This document shows, piece by piece, positions 50,401 through 62,765 of a DNA stretch of 64,000 bases. A program made the position numbers and the translations under genes. The stretch lies in the NCBI GenBank assembly GCA_946699065.1, contig CAMPDV010000360.1, forward strand, positions 186,001 through 250,000. Reading direction: 5' to 3'. The notes under the pieces were generated by a model. It was not told the DNA's origin and did not search any database. It worked only from the letters and a program-made list of their open reading frames with translations. How positions within the stretch are numbered: position 1 is the stretch's first letter; each line of letters begins with the position of its first letter. This DNA comes from Loxodes magnus (lineage: Eukaryota > Ciliophora > Karyorelictea > Loxodida > Loxodidae).

Positions 50401-53390
50401 CCTTCCTTTTTGTTTGTATATCTCTATGCATCTAATCTAAAAACACTATTGAAAGTCTCATATGATCTTACTCAGATTCAGCCTATTCCTGCATACAAGA
50501 AATTTAGTCTTCATAGCAGGTTTAAGGATTTAAAGGCATGTATCTATTAATTATTTCTCTGCTATTCTAAAATATTTAGATCTTTACTTCTTGCTTTAGA
50601 CTTTTGTCACAGTAATCACTAAAACGGGTCTTTAAAAAGCTCTTATTCATAGGAATTTGAGTTCCAGTAGCAAGAGAAAGTAGACTAAAGGCTAATTAAG
50701 AGTTGAAGTCTTCAGGGTTCATAACAATATTTTTATTAGACATAACTAAATAATTGGAAAAGCATTAAACAGCTGCTTATATATCTTAAAGCTTCTCTTA
50801 AGCATTTTCATATTTATTATTGTTTATTCTTATTTTATTCAATAAAACTAGAGCGAAGGCTAGATTAAGAGACACATTACTTTCTAAAAATTGCTAATTT
50901 TTAGAAATACGTTTAGAATAAAATCCATTGGAGTAGGTATAGTTAATCTCCTTTTGGAGTTCCTTTGAACTGTTCTTCTACTAGTATTTCCATGTAAGGA
51001 AATTTCAGAGTTATTCATTGCGAATAAGAGCTTTTATAATATTTTAAGCAAGTTCTTTATGATCGTTTCTTAATCATTTGCCCATTAATCAAGTTAGAAA
51101 TCTAAAATTTGGTTTAATTTAGCATTCTGCTGTTCCTTCAATCAGGACTATTTCTTATTTTTTACTAAGCTCTTCAATATTTCATCCTAAAATTATTTAT
51201 TTGTTATAAAGTTTTTTATCCTTTGCTCAGAAACTCCCAAATTTACAAGCTACTGAGTGAATTATTCAAAGTCATTATATTTGAAGTACTATTCATCTTT
51301 CAATTTAAGTTTAATAATAAAGTTCATATCCCCATCATAATAATTCTCAGCAAAAAGCTTCTCTTTATGTTCATTCTCTTTCATCTCATTTAACTGCTGA
51401 TATATTATACTAGCTCCAATCTTTACGGATTGAAGATTAAGAGCAGTTACTTTTCTTATTGCCTTTTAACTTTGTTACCTTTACATTTCTATTGATTATT
51501 TTTTTCAGTTTCTTTTTAATTTTTTCTTTAGGAAATCTTTTAATAGAACTTTGATTTAACTATCAAAAAACAGATTCTAGTTCTGTTATTCAATCACTAA
51601 CTAGAATAAAACGCTTATTCCAAATTTAAGTGATTGATTCTTCTTTGCTGTCGAGTAAATTCTGTCACTTTCTTCTTCCTCTTCTTGAATACTTCTTCTC
51701 TAGGTTTCCTTTAGTTTTTGCTATAATTTATTCTTTAGCATTAGCTTTAATTTATTTTCAAATATTAAGCTTGTTTCATCTAGAATAGAATCAGATTCCT
51801 CTTCGATAATGTTAGGGGAAAAATGCTAACTAGCTATCTAATTAGCTGAACTGATTTTAGCTGAGTAAAAGTCCGCTATTTTATAACTTTGAAGCGATTT
51901 TTTAAAGATCTCCGTTAATCAATTTCTTAAGTTTAGCTTGCTTAAACAAAATTTTGATTTCTTTTTATATATAATTTTAAGTCTTAGTGGCTGTTCCTTT
52001 GTTTAACATACTGTAAAAAATCTCTTTTGAAGTTCGTATTTAATCACTTTTGCTCAAGTTTTTTATGGATTTACCTCGAGGAAATATGCTTAACTTATCA
52101 ACTTCATACCTTGATCCTTCTTTTATATAATTTACATTTTTTAAAAATTCTTATGCTGAAAATCATTAGATAGATGTGGCTGTTTGCACTTCTAAGTACT
52201 TGGAGAAGTCTTATACTTCGTAATTTCCATTTTATAAAATATTCTTTGGCTATTTCTTATTTTATCTTATCAAACGATTTTTTATCATATTCATTTCTTT
52301 TACTCCATTCTTTGTAATCCCGACATTATTAGTGCTTTCTATTTTCTATTTCTTTCTAATTTCTATTTATTTTAATTTTTGTCTTTCTAAACAAAGTTTA
52401 TCTTTACTCTCCTTACTATAGCAAATTCAAAATTTGCTTGCAATGAAATTTGATACATTTTTATAGTCTCATTGCATAAGTTCTAAGATTATTTTCCTTT
52501 TTCTTTTTATCTCTAGTTAATTCATCAATTTACTGCTTGATATTTATTTCTTAAATTTCTACCTGTTAAGCATTCAGACAGTAAGCTAAATTTTTTCTAT
52601 AAAGTTTTTCTCTGATGGTATAATTTTAGAAAGTTTCATCTTTGATATGCAGATTATTATTCCCTTCATTTTATCTCAAAGTTTTATTATAATGCTTCTA
52701 GTTAGTTCTTTAAATGTCAATTAACATTATTCAACTATTTCTTTCTTTGAAAGTATTTAACGCTAGTTGCTTGTTGTAAATTATAGATTCTGCTATAATA
52801 AAACTAGCTAAATCTTAACTATTGATGTAACTGTTGTATTTTATTTTGCTTCCTAGAAAGTTAATTTTTTCTGTAATTAATGTAATTGCTAGTAATTGGA
52901 AAATTGATCTATCTTTTAGATAATTTTGTTTAACGTTGGACTGCTAAATTGTAGATACTTTTACTTTTCCTAAAATTTTTTGTTTATGTAAGATTCTTTT
53001 TGTATATCACAAGGCTAAATAGATTTTATCTAATTTTACTTTATAAAAATACCTGCTAAGGTTGATGACCTGAAGTATCTCTTTTGAAATTATTAGTTAC
53101 AATTATAAAAAGCGTAATGGATATTTCTTGTCTTTCAGCATTCTTTTTCTTCTACTTGATCTGATTATTAAATAATTGAAATATCATATTCATCACTTTT
53201 CTATTCAAAATAAATTGTTCACTTTAGTTGGTTCTTATTTGCGACTTCTATAGCTGCTGTTTTAGAAAGCTTTTGTCTATACACAACTAATTATTTTTTA
53301 AATTTAAAAATAATAAAAATGCTTTCTCTTACTATTAGCTTTATAGTTCATATAATTACCAAAATGTTTTATTTTTAGAACAAATATCAT
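47445..53390 (-). CDS. Large EF-hand protein, minus strand, multi-exon
   Basis: Protein-like reading covers nearly the whole interval on the minus strand, in three frames that succeed one another, so short introns (or indels) must be removed. ATGs at 53,390-53,388 and 53,351-53,349 share a frame and either could start it. The body, near 2,000 residues, is helical and rich in Lys, Gln and Leu. Near the C-terminus is an EF-hand loop, E-G-N-R-S-G-T-V-D-K-D-E (47,771-47,736), flanked by suitable helices (CNVRELFVLVYLE before, FKCLVKRLNYNL after). It is a good calcium-binding match except Glu instead of Asp at position 1. The first in-frame TGA after it is 47,447-47,445. Some central segments recall helical regions of intracellular calcium-release channels, but no pore motif was seen and this is weak. 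Confidence 0.6.
50031..50050 (-). other. Predicted 20-nt intron
   Basis: Minus-strand GTGGTTCACTAAAACTATAG starts with GT, ends with AG and contains a CTAAAAC branch-like motif. Removing it joins the frame ending AIESVLA to the frame starting QLDGKRNLL, both clearly protein-like. Confidence 0.45.
51926..51947 (-). other. Predicted 22-nt intron
   Basis: The minus-strand segment begins GT, ends AG and contains CTAAAC. Its removal joins the frame QNYIQKEIKIL to NWLTEIFKKSLQSYK. It resembles the 20-nt case at 50,031 in length and branch motif. Confidence 0.4.
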
Positions 53391-53955
53391 TAATACTTGA
53401 TGATATTAATATAATGAGAAAAACTTAAAAAGGTTAGATAGATTTACTTTTTATTTTTAAAAGAGTTCAGAACATTTTTTAAGCATATTTAGTATGCTCT
53501 TCTTGTCAATTTTTTAAAAAAGTGAATAAAATACATAAATGCAAAGCTTGTATATTATTTACGAAATAGTAAAAAAATAAAAATTTCTAGCTAACATCAT
53601 TTCTTAGATATTTACGCAATATAATTTATAAATAACGAGCTATCTTTCCTTTTTGCTTGGAAAGTATTTATGAAAATTTTAATTTCCATAAGCTTAGCTA
53701 TCTATTGCTTAGCATAAACTAACTATCCTATTTATTCTTTTATTATTCCTATATTTCTTTCTAGAGTATTCTATCTCCTAAAATACTCTTCTTTAGTAAA
53801 GTATTACTGTAAATAAAATATCCTTCTTTTAAGTATTTTGCTGTTCTATTATCTACTTTATTAAATATCTTAGTTTGATTTAGTTAAAAATGAATAGCAA
53901 TATAAGAGTTTAAAGTCTATAAATATAGATTAGCTATAATTATTTATTTTTAGGT
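53391..53955. other. Spacer between divergent genes
   Basis: AT-rich. A plus-strand ATG at 53,670 opens MKILISISLAIYCLAQTNYP, which looks like a signal peptide, but its frame is less convincing downstream than the one used for the gene at 53,960. It could be an upstream exon. Confidence 0.3.
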
Positions 53956-53959
53956 TAAT

Positions 53960-55860
53960 TAATATTCAAAGAGATATTTAAGCTATCATTATCTAAGAGA
54001 ATAATACTACCTAGTTAAATCCATTATTCTTTATAACTAGAAGCTAAAGTATCTCACTAATAGAAAAAGACTCTAGTAGCTAAATGTTAAGAGTGAAAGT
54101 ATAAAAGATTATCTGGAAAGAAACTAAATAATCCCTTTAAATTTTAACTTTTGCACTTATAAGAAACAGGAATGTATAAATGCCAGGCTCAAGTTAGCTC
54201 CTTTGATATTGAAGTTGTTTAGCATCCACAAATTAATTAGAGAAAATCATAATAAAGTTACAAGTAATTTGATAGGAAATTCTGAAAACATTGAAATTGT
54301 TTGGGGTAATAATTGGAAATAAAAAATTAAATACCAGAAACTTTCAAAAGCCAAAACTCAGATCTTTCAAACCTAAAATAATTTTGAATAGAGATAGTAA
54401 AATAAAAAGGTTGTAAAGAGATAAAAGAAACAGTATTGGCTATCAGTTTAGTTAAATTAGTAAATCTATTCCTTTAAACTCTTACAAGAAGCTCTATATT
54501 ATAATCTTTTAATTTACTCAAAAAGATATAATATGTTTCTATATCTATCTTTTAGTAGCCAACAACAATATAATATTTAAATTAAGATGCAAAGAATTAG
54601 CTTCTCACTTTAAAATTATAATAGTTAAATGTATTTAAGAAACATAAATAATGAGGCTAAAGATTAATTAAAGAAATCTAATAAAAATTATAACTAAAGC
54701 ATAGTAATAAATAGTAGAAGGCTATTTAATTAAAACTTTTAATTTACTAGTAATGTTTAGATAATGCTATAGTAATTACTAATTAAACATATGCTTTAAT
54801 TATAATTAGTCAAGCTTACTTATTTCACTATAAATTAAAAAACAAAAGATACAATTTAAAAAATTGAAAAATTAGAGAACAGCTTTAATCTCATATTTAC
54901 TCTTAGTTCTTCATAAGCTAACGGAGAAATGGGCTTAACTTCTCTCAACCTAGAACTAATGGTTAAGTCTAAAATATTAAAGAGATAAAAAATCAGATTA
55001 GCAAATCAGAGCGATAATGACAAAATCTAAAAATAAAAAGCTACTCAGTCTCTAAATAAAAAATATTTATACTTATAGACTTTATCAAAAATACTGGAAA
55101 TTATTGAAACTAAAAGAGTAATAAAATTGATTGAGAGAAAACGTATAAACTTTGGCAGAATATCATAGAAATAAAATATTAAAAAGAAGCGAAATTAAGC
55201 AGTTAGGGATAAATTAAAGACATTTCTTCTATCAGTACGTATTTCTATTCGAGGAAAGCAAAAATTTAAGAAAATTAATTTTGGATTTGCTCAATAAAAT
55301 TTAAAATGCAATAGACAATTAAAGGAAAACAAAACATTAATTGCAAAACCTTAAAGTAGATTTTCCTTTAACTGGAAAAAATATAAAAAGTGATTTATGA
55401 AAAGAAGCAAGAAAAATATGGGTAAAATTCTAATAAAGCGCAGATATAAATAAAACTAAATTAGATAATTAATCTAATTCTATATAAAGCAGGCTTGTAT
55501 TTTAGATTTTTTAATATATCTAAGAAAACACCAAAATTAATTTATCCTTGCCAAAAGAAGATCTTAAAGATACTTGTTTTAGTGTGAAAGTCTTAATAAT
55601 ATTTATCAATAGGATTAAAAGGTATCATGAAAATGATAGTAGCAGGTAAATTTGCTATTATTGAAGTAAATAAAATGTAAATAGATGGTTTAAAAATAAA
55701 GAATTCCCAGTTTTATTTATTAATTAAAGTTAAAATTAGAGATTTAAATTAACTTAAAGAAAGATTATAAAATTAAATATTATTTTAGCTAATCTCATTA
55801 TTATAACCACTATTTTATTTATAAGCTTAACAATCTTAATTAGTCTAATTATCTTTAATT
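53960..55860 (+). CDS. Hypothetical Lys/Gln-rich protein, plus strand
   Basis: One frame (containing 54,299-54,301) is open and protein-like over about 630 codons with only a few TGA read as Trp. It includes NFCTYKKQECINARLKLAPL, IGNSENIEIVWGNNWKQ and SLNLELMVKSKILKRQKIRL. The protein is basic and largely helical. The start is not certain; ATGs near 53,890 and 53,670 are candidates and may need an intron. The end is arbitrary because the frame stays open into AT-rich sequence. No family recognised. It is divergent from the EF-hand gene. Confidence 0.5.
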
Positions 55861-56361
55861 AGCATTTCAATAAAATATTCCCTTATTATTATTTAGATTC
55901 TAGTAATTCATATTGATGGTATTATATTCATTAATACCTAATAACAATTTCCTTTGCTAAATTAATAATACTGCTTAATTAAGCAAAGAATATTTAATAA
56001 GGAAAGCTTTAATCTTAAAATAAAGTAATTATATTATTTCTTCTTAATGCATTTTATTTATCTATTGTTATTTTAGTAAATAGTAAATATTATAAATTTA
56101 ATATTTTATTCTCTATTTTTAATTAAGATAAACCTTTATTTTCATGAAATTAATTTAAGTAGATAATTTTTGGCTTCTTGCTTTTCTGGTTTTATTCAAT
56201 CATTTTCCTTTAAGGTAATTAAGATCTAATTTTGATTGTTAATTGGTCAAACTATCTTGTAAATTCTTAATATCAAGTTTTTAGGTGAATCATAACAAAA
56301 AAGTTAATATATGAAGGTTGATTAGCAATTAGTCTTTATTTATATCATCTGAAAACTAGCA

Positions 56362-58025
56362 ATGCTTTTGTTCAATAACCTAATCATTTATTAATTTTTC
56401 CCCTTTGGAATCTATCCCAATGATATTCTGACTTTTAATTTGTACCTTGGATGAAGCTAATCCCGATCAAGAAGTGATACTTCTACTGTGAATCCTACCT
56501 ATATCAGAACTATCTGAAACTAAAATTGAAAAAACGGGATTTCTGATAAGCAAAACGGTCAAAAAAATCCAACTAAGTAAGATTTTCTTAACAAAAATGG
56601 AAGCATTCACAAGAGGAAGAAGATGAAGCAATAATAAAGAACTAACAGGGATTAAGGACTAAAAATCTACTAAAACTCGCAGATGAGAACTCGTTATCTT
56701 CCTTTTGCACAAAAAAATTTAAATAGAGCATGAAACTTGAAGGGCTGAATTCCAGAAAGGGTGAAATTCCCTAATGATGGAGAAATATTTTATATATAGA
56801 ATAGTGTAATAATTCTTCTCCTTTTTCTGTATACCGAAAGCTTTAATTAAAGTATTGCATTATATACAAACCACCACCTTAATTTTTAAAGCTTATTTAT
56901 CGGTTACATAAAGCAAAAAAATTAATTTAATAATTCCTCTTCTTTTTGGTGAATGCAATATAATATTTTAACAAGTTAAACCTAAGTGGGCTAAATTTAG
57001 GTGCATAAGTATCATATATTAAAAGCTAAGAGAATTTTAATCTTGTTGAAAGACTTCATACTGAACTTCACTTATTTTTTAACTATTTAATCATGTAATT
57101 TTTTTATTTATCTGAAGATTTCTTTGATAGTTTTAAATTACTCGAAAATAAATTTTATTAATTAATAAGAAGTTACTTAAAAATAGTTTTAAAATAAAGG
57201 AATTAAGAAATAAAAAATATACAAGATGTAGGTTTCTGTGTAGGTTGATATCTCTAAATATCTGAGTAAAAAACTTTAGAATATAAGTTGTGTAAGAATA
57301 TTAATAAGGATTTACAAACCAAATAGTAAATCTAAATATTTTTATACTTTTAACTCTAAAATTAAATAAATAATTTCTTTAATTAATAAAATAATTAAAA
57401 TCTTTTATGGAAATATATAGTTATACACTCTTAGTTATAAACAAGGAATAATCCTTTTATAAAATTTACAATTAACTAATTTATTTACTTTTTAGGTATC
57501 TAAAATAAATCCTATATTACGTCTTTTAGAAGATATTTGAGCATAAAGAAATATACCAAGTAAAATGATAAAGCAGAAGAAATCTAGCTCTGTATAATTA
57601 TAGACTATAAAATCTTCATAATATTAAAATTAATATTAATATTATTGCTTACCCTTTAATCTAGATCATCTGGAAGAATAATAGATATGAAAATATCTTT
57701 AAAAGACTTGAACAGATAAAGAAAATTAAAAGCAATAGTAATTTAATTAGTATGAAATAATACAAAAATATTATGAAATATAAGACACTAAGATACATAT
57801 TAAACTATTGCACTATCATCAAATAATTAGCAACATTCAAATATTAAATTAACTTTAAGCATAAAAATATAACTAAGATTCAAAGAAACAAAGCAAATCT
57901 TAAAATTTAAGGTTGATAAACTTTATATCAATAAAGCATTTTAATCAAAGATTAAATAGAATTAAATCTATCAATTCCTAAAATTACTCAAGTCTATTCA
58001 AATGAAAATATTAAAGCTAATAGTT
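56362..58025 (+). CDS. Cassette ORF 1a, copy D (most complete copy)
   Basis: ATG 56,362 opens MLLFNNLIIYQFFPFG, followed by a Ser/Arg-rich stretch (WSQSRSRSDTSTVNP), a Lys/Gln-rich basic region and NRAWNLKGWIPERVKFPN at about 56,710-56,780. The frame remains open to about 57,660, with only a few TGA. The distal part (57,565 onward, MIKQKKSSSVQLQ) corresponds to the C copy at 17,720 but needs one frame adjustment. Conserved TGA-encoded Trp in B and D support both the code and the frame. Composition suggests a nucleic-acid-binding protein; no family recognised. Confidence 0.5.
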
Positions 58026-58027
58026 TA

Positions 58028-58037
58028 GGCGGGGAAA
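58028..58037 (+). promoter_or_regulatory. GGCGGGGAAA element, copy D
   Basis: One extra G relative to the common 9-mer; between ORF 1a and ORF 1b, followed by AAGCTAAAATAATAATATTA. Confidence 0.4.
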
Positions 58038-58189
58038 AAGCTAAAATAATAATATTAAAGTATTGTAAATAATATAAAGCCAGGCTAACTTAAACATTCA
58101 CTTAACTACTTAATTTATAAAAATTACTAAATCAAAACTCATAAATCATTTAATTTATTATATCTAAATTTATTTCATTTACTAAATTA

Positions 58190-58715
58190 AGAATGACACA
58201 TGAAAAGATAACCTTGCTAACTACAAGAAAGCATCACCAATCATAAGGGCTATAGAATCAGTAAAATATGCTACAAAAAGGTTAAATAAGAGTTTGAATG
58301 CAAATGAAATCTAATGAATATTTTATTTGACAAAAACGATCTAACTTTTAAAAGATATCCAAGATTGGTAAATTGAGAAAATGAGTAAATTAAGTTTAAA
58401 ATATTTCTTCGATATTCACATGGATGAAGAATAGAAAGCATCTAAAGAGTGAAATTGATAAATTATAGTAAAAAAAGAGAAAAATATTATAGACGAATGA
58501 GTTATATTTAAGGATTAAAGAGCTATGAATACATAAATATTTATTTGAAAAAGGGATAAGAACTCTAATTATTAAAATGGTAAAACTCAAAATATAGTAA
58601 ACTTTTTAAATATAGTGATTTAAATTTATTTAACAAATGATTAAGTATTGTGACTATATAAATTTAAGTGAATTGAAAAATTATTATACTCAACCAACAA
58701 TTTAAATATATAAAT
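58190..58715 (+). CDS. Cassette ORF 1b, copy D
   Basis: Counterpart of 18,345-18,865. The first about 110 residues are nearly identical to C, with the same TGA-encoded Trp. After the MDEEQKASKEW segment an indel places D in a different frame from C, so the C-terminal half may be damaged in one of the copies. No family recognised. Confidence 0.45.
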
Positions 58716-58721
58716 ATTTAA

Positions 58722-58730
58722 GGCGGGAAA
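58722..58730 (+). promoter_or_regulatory. GGCGGGAAA element, copy D (ORF 2 upstream)
   Basis: Equivalent to 18,870 and 10,384; followed by GTTAAAATAATAATATTAGC. Confidence 0.45.
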
Positions 58731-59049
58731 GTTAAAATAATAATATTAGCTCTTAAGATATAAATTTAGATTTTAAAAAGATTTTATATTGATTTAAGTG
58801 AAAAGATAGTAAACATCTAATAAAGATAAAATTTCATGAAAGCTAATTTAAATCATAAGACCTAGAATGTTTAATGGCTAAGTTAAAAATAATTAATGCT
58901 TAAATCATTTAGAAACTATTCAAGTTCTATTTCAATTTAAAATTTAAACAGTCAAATACAACTCATCTTTTAAGATTTTTAGCCTGGAATACTTTTCTCC
59001 TACAAAATTCGGATAGTTAAAGAGAGTAGCTTCAGTAGAGATTCATGAA

Positions 59050-59872
59050 AAGAAGATAAAAAATAAAAGAAAATATAAATATCTTGAAGATAAAGGACAA
59101 GAGAATGCATTATTTAATAAGAGTTTATTACAAAATAGATTAAATTAGAGATAAAAGATAAATAATGTAGAGATCACTAAATAAACACTATTCAGAAATT
59201 AGAAAAATTGATAAAAGCACTGAATCATAGATTTTAGTAGAAAACTATTCATAAATTAGAATATCTGAATTTTAGTCATACTTTCAAATCCTATAAATTT
59301 GAAAGAGTAGAATCTTATAGAATACCCAAGTCCAGATTAGGAATTCTCATCCTAAAAGAAAGCAGAAGAAAGTTATATATTAAAAAAAAAGCAGCAAAAA
59401 ATGCCTATTCAAATATAGACGAAATTGAAACAACACCTAGCTTGTGAGTCTTAAAAGATAAAAAAGAAGAGTAAAACTTATAAAACTAAGTTATTTTATA
59501 ATAAAGCCTATATACTCAGAGACTTAAAAAACCATAGAAAGTACAAAGAGTACCTAACTTTAATTGCAAAATGTAAGTAAGTCTTCTTAATTGCAAGAGG
59601 TACTTTGCTATTGCTTAAGCAAATAAAAAGAAAATTTAAAAAATAAATTACTAATTGAAATTCTAGATGAACTAAATTAGTACTGAAGATTCATTTAAAA
59701 GAAATAGATGAAAAGATCATCGCTATTTTAAATGTGTTAAACAAAACCCAGACAAATTATTGACGAAATTTTACATTTGCTTATAAAGAAAATATAGCAA
59801 ATTATTCTACTCAATCAAAAAGTAATATAAGAACAACTTAACATTAATAATAAAAATAAAAGGAGTAATTTA
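59050..59872 (+). CDS. Cassette ORF 2, copy D
   Basis: Counterpart of 310-1,126 with the same Lys/Gln/Glu-rich reading and conserved IDEIETTPS region at about 59,415-59,445. It is uninterrupted, unlike C. Start unresolved; the end is set before the site at 59,873. Confidence 0.45.
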
Positions 59873-59881
59873 GGCGGGAAA
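59873..59881 (+). promoter_or_regulatory. GGCGGGAAA element, copy D (downstream of ORF 2)
   Basis: Equivalent to 1,127 and 21,957; followed by ATCTAAAATAATAAT. Confidence 0.45.
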
Positions 59882-60073
59882 ATCTAAAATAATAATATTA
59901 AAAGATGCAAATATTGAAGAGACAAAATTTAAATTTTAAAGATGATATTTAAATAATTTAAATAAATTAAGCAACAAGCATTAGAGCCAGAAAAATCATG
60001 TTAGATTTGCAAAATTAAATGTAAAATATGATATGAAAAGATACTAGAAACATGATAAAGAGCTAACTGTATT

Positions 60074-60850
60074 TCATATTATTATTTATTTAAATTAGTA
60101 AAATTAAGAGTATTTAATCTTAAAAACTGTATTATTAATTAAGATAAAATTAATTTAAATGAAATTTAGTATAATTTATTGTATATACCCATACATAAGA
60201 GCAAAGACATCTTATAAAAGATATTTTAATTTCTCAAAATTACTTTTTTGACTAAATTAACTTGAAAATCTTGCAATAATCAACTTATAGTTAGTATTTA
60301 GAAAAAAACATTTTATATAAAAGGATTATCGAGATTGCTTCATAATCTTGCTTCTGTTTCTACCTAATTTTTTTCTTTCCATTGCCCAAATTTACTCCAT
60401 AAAAGGTACTTGATCTTCCTCAATTATGAAACCATTAATATAACCACTCAACAGAGTGAAATAGTGTTTACCTGCTAAGCTTAATTTCTTAAAAATATAC
60501 AACTTCAAATCTTATTTTCAGGAGCAAATCTCTACGAATTGAAATTCTTAAGTTCTGTATCAATCATATCTTTGAATAACTGATTCCTTATTTTGCTCTA
60601 AACTTCAACTAACTAAATCTTAATGAAGAAAAGAATTAAGCATAGTAAAGAGTTAGAGCCTGATACTTATATAAGTATCATTGGTTTAGTTTTTAAATAA
60701 ACTTAAACATTTGAGTGAATATGTAAAGCTTTTCTCTTCTTCTGCAGTTAGTTGGTAGAAAGATTAAAGTTAGAATAAATTAGTGCTAGTTTAGTAATAA
60801 AATCAAATAAATAAGCAGTCTACAAGATAAAAATTAACTTAGAAATATTT
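60074..60850 (-). CDS. Cassette ORF 3, copy D
   Basis: Counterpart of 1,329-2,085, nearly identical to A, ending at a TGA at 60,076-60,074. It carries the same GFIIEEDQ core with small substitutions. Start unresolved. Confidence 0.35.
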
Positions 60851-60930
60851 TCTTTAAGTTATTCATTTACAAATAATAAAACTATATTTCAAATCTTGTT
60901 CCTAGCTTTCTTGGGTAAAGCAGAGAAAAA

Positions 60931-61790
60931 ATGCCTAGACAAATAATAAATGAAGCAAAAATAATAAGAGTCACCTTACCCCAATAATAAACACCTCCTG
61001 AGATAGCAAGAAAAGATTCTAATATACTAATACGAAAAGAACTTACATCTAAATTTTATGAAAAGGAAACTACCATTCAACAGCTTGCATTTTCAGCTTC
61101 TAATCTCAAGGATAGATCATAGTACTTAAAAAAGGAAGTTGAAAACTAAGAGATTTATTTTTGAAAGAATAAAACAATTAAAAATTGGAATTATCAACTA
61201 GGAGAGGTTTAAGCATATTAATATTTTTAGACTGAACATTGGTAAGAAACTTCAAAACTTGGAGACGTAGTAAAAAACAGGAAATGAATCTTCAAAAAAT
61301 GTAGAAAATTAAGCAAAAAAGATGAAGCTAGAGTAAAAAAAGACTATTGCTCAATAATCAAGTAGATAAATAAGGAAGAGATGACATTATTGTGAGAGCT
61401 AGTGACATTTATATAAGAGATGCTTATAATTTCAGAAATTAAAGAAGAAAAATTGACAAAAGAATAAGAAAAATCCTAAAGATTTTAATGCGATTAGAAA
61501 GGAGATGCTTACAGAAGAAAATGAAACGAAGAAACATTGAGATTAAAGCAATACTAAAAATAAAATGAAGAAACTGAGTTAATCATAGAGAAGAGAGAAA
61601 TTTAAGATGAAGGAGAACAGTTGCAAATGAAGCAGCTTATTTAAAATGGTCATCGAACAGGCACTGCAAGGTATCTTAATTACTTTACATAAATAATGAA
61701 ACAAAGTACTTAAAAATAAAAAGAAAATCATAAACAGAACTAAAAAGAGAATTATGAGGAACTTTCATTGAATGTAGAACGCAAATAGCT
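60931..61790 (+). CDS. Cassette ORF 4, copy D: coiled-coil protein
   Basis: ATG 60,931 opens MPRQIINEAKIIRV, nearly identical to copy A through most of its length and with the same need for one frame change in the middle. Predicted to be mostly coiled coil. It lies about 95 bp upstream of the surface-protein start. Confidence 0.5.
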
Positions 61791-61884
61791 TTAAAATTAT
61801 TTATTAATTTAAAATTTTAACTATTTTTTAAATAAAAATTATCAAAAAGCAAGTACTTTAGCGAATTTTTATTAGCTAATAATA

Positions 61885-62765
61885 ATGGAAGTGAAGATAA
61901 GAATGGTTTTTCTATCTACCTTATTTCTTTTTCAAAATTACAGTATAGTAGCTCTGTCTAATGAAATATATGTTACAACACCCGAAGTGTTTCAAGCTCT
62001 TAATCTGAACTAATCAATAGGAACAAAAGATTTCCCACTAATTTCAATATCTTAAGCATTATACAATCTAGAAGAAGGTAAATCTCACGTGGTCTTAATG
62101 TCTCCACATAAGCATTTAATGGATTGTTTGAACTGTACATAATGCATGGATAGTTGTGAAATATTGAGAGGAGGATCCTAAAGATAAAGAGAAAAAAATA
62201 TCACTATAAAGACATATGAAAATTGTTCTTAATAGGAATACTAAATAGAAATATGCTTAAACTAATCAAAAATAGCAGAAATACATATCCAAAATAAATC
62301 AATTTAAATTTATATGCAAAACGACTATTTATCAATTCAAAACATAAAAATAATAGGATGATAATAATAAGTAAGATCTTTCATATTTGCAATTAACTCT
62401 TAAATAAGCTTGATAGATAATTAAGTTACTCAAATGAAAAAAAGCTTTGCCTATCTTACGAATACAAACATTACAAAAATCGAAAATTGTTTCTTTCAAT
62501 AAAACTCAGCAAAATAAGTGAGTGGCGTTTTTTATTTATGAGGTAAATCAATAATAGAATTGATTATCTAAACTCAAATAATCGCAAATAACGCTAATAG
62601 CGGAGGATTCGGTATTTTATCAAATTCTAATTTAAGTATAATCAAAAACTGCTTATTTCAATAAAACGCAGTCAAGGAATGAGGTGGTGTTTTTTGATTA
62701 AAAGATAATTAATTAATAGAATTGATAATCTAATCTGAAATAATCGCAAATAAAGTTGAAGACGT
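61885..62765 (+). pseudogene. Surface-protein gene, copy D plus strand, truncated
   Basis: Starts MEVKIRMVFLSTLFLFQNYS and matches copy A to the junction at about 62,765, including the TGA at 62,359-62,361 where C has TGG. It has the N-terminal domain and about three degenerate repeats only. The break point is the same as in A. Confidence 0.7.

Larger units (their letters stand above)
56037..62765 (+). repeat. Cassette copy D
   Basis: This is the longest plus-oriented copy. It begins with the first codons of the gene found complete at 13,096 (antisense ATG at 56,052-56,050), continues through five ORFs, and ends with a truncated surface-protein gene. At about 62,765 it switches to inverted C-terminal sequence, exactly as A does at about 4,020. 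A and D therefore derive from duplication of an already rearranged block. Confidence 0.85.

Noticed and set aside
50198-50440. Plus-strand ORF of 80 codons
   Set aside because: Antisense of the large EF-hand gene, whose minus-strand reading is continuous and more protein-like.
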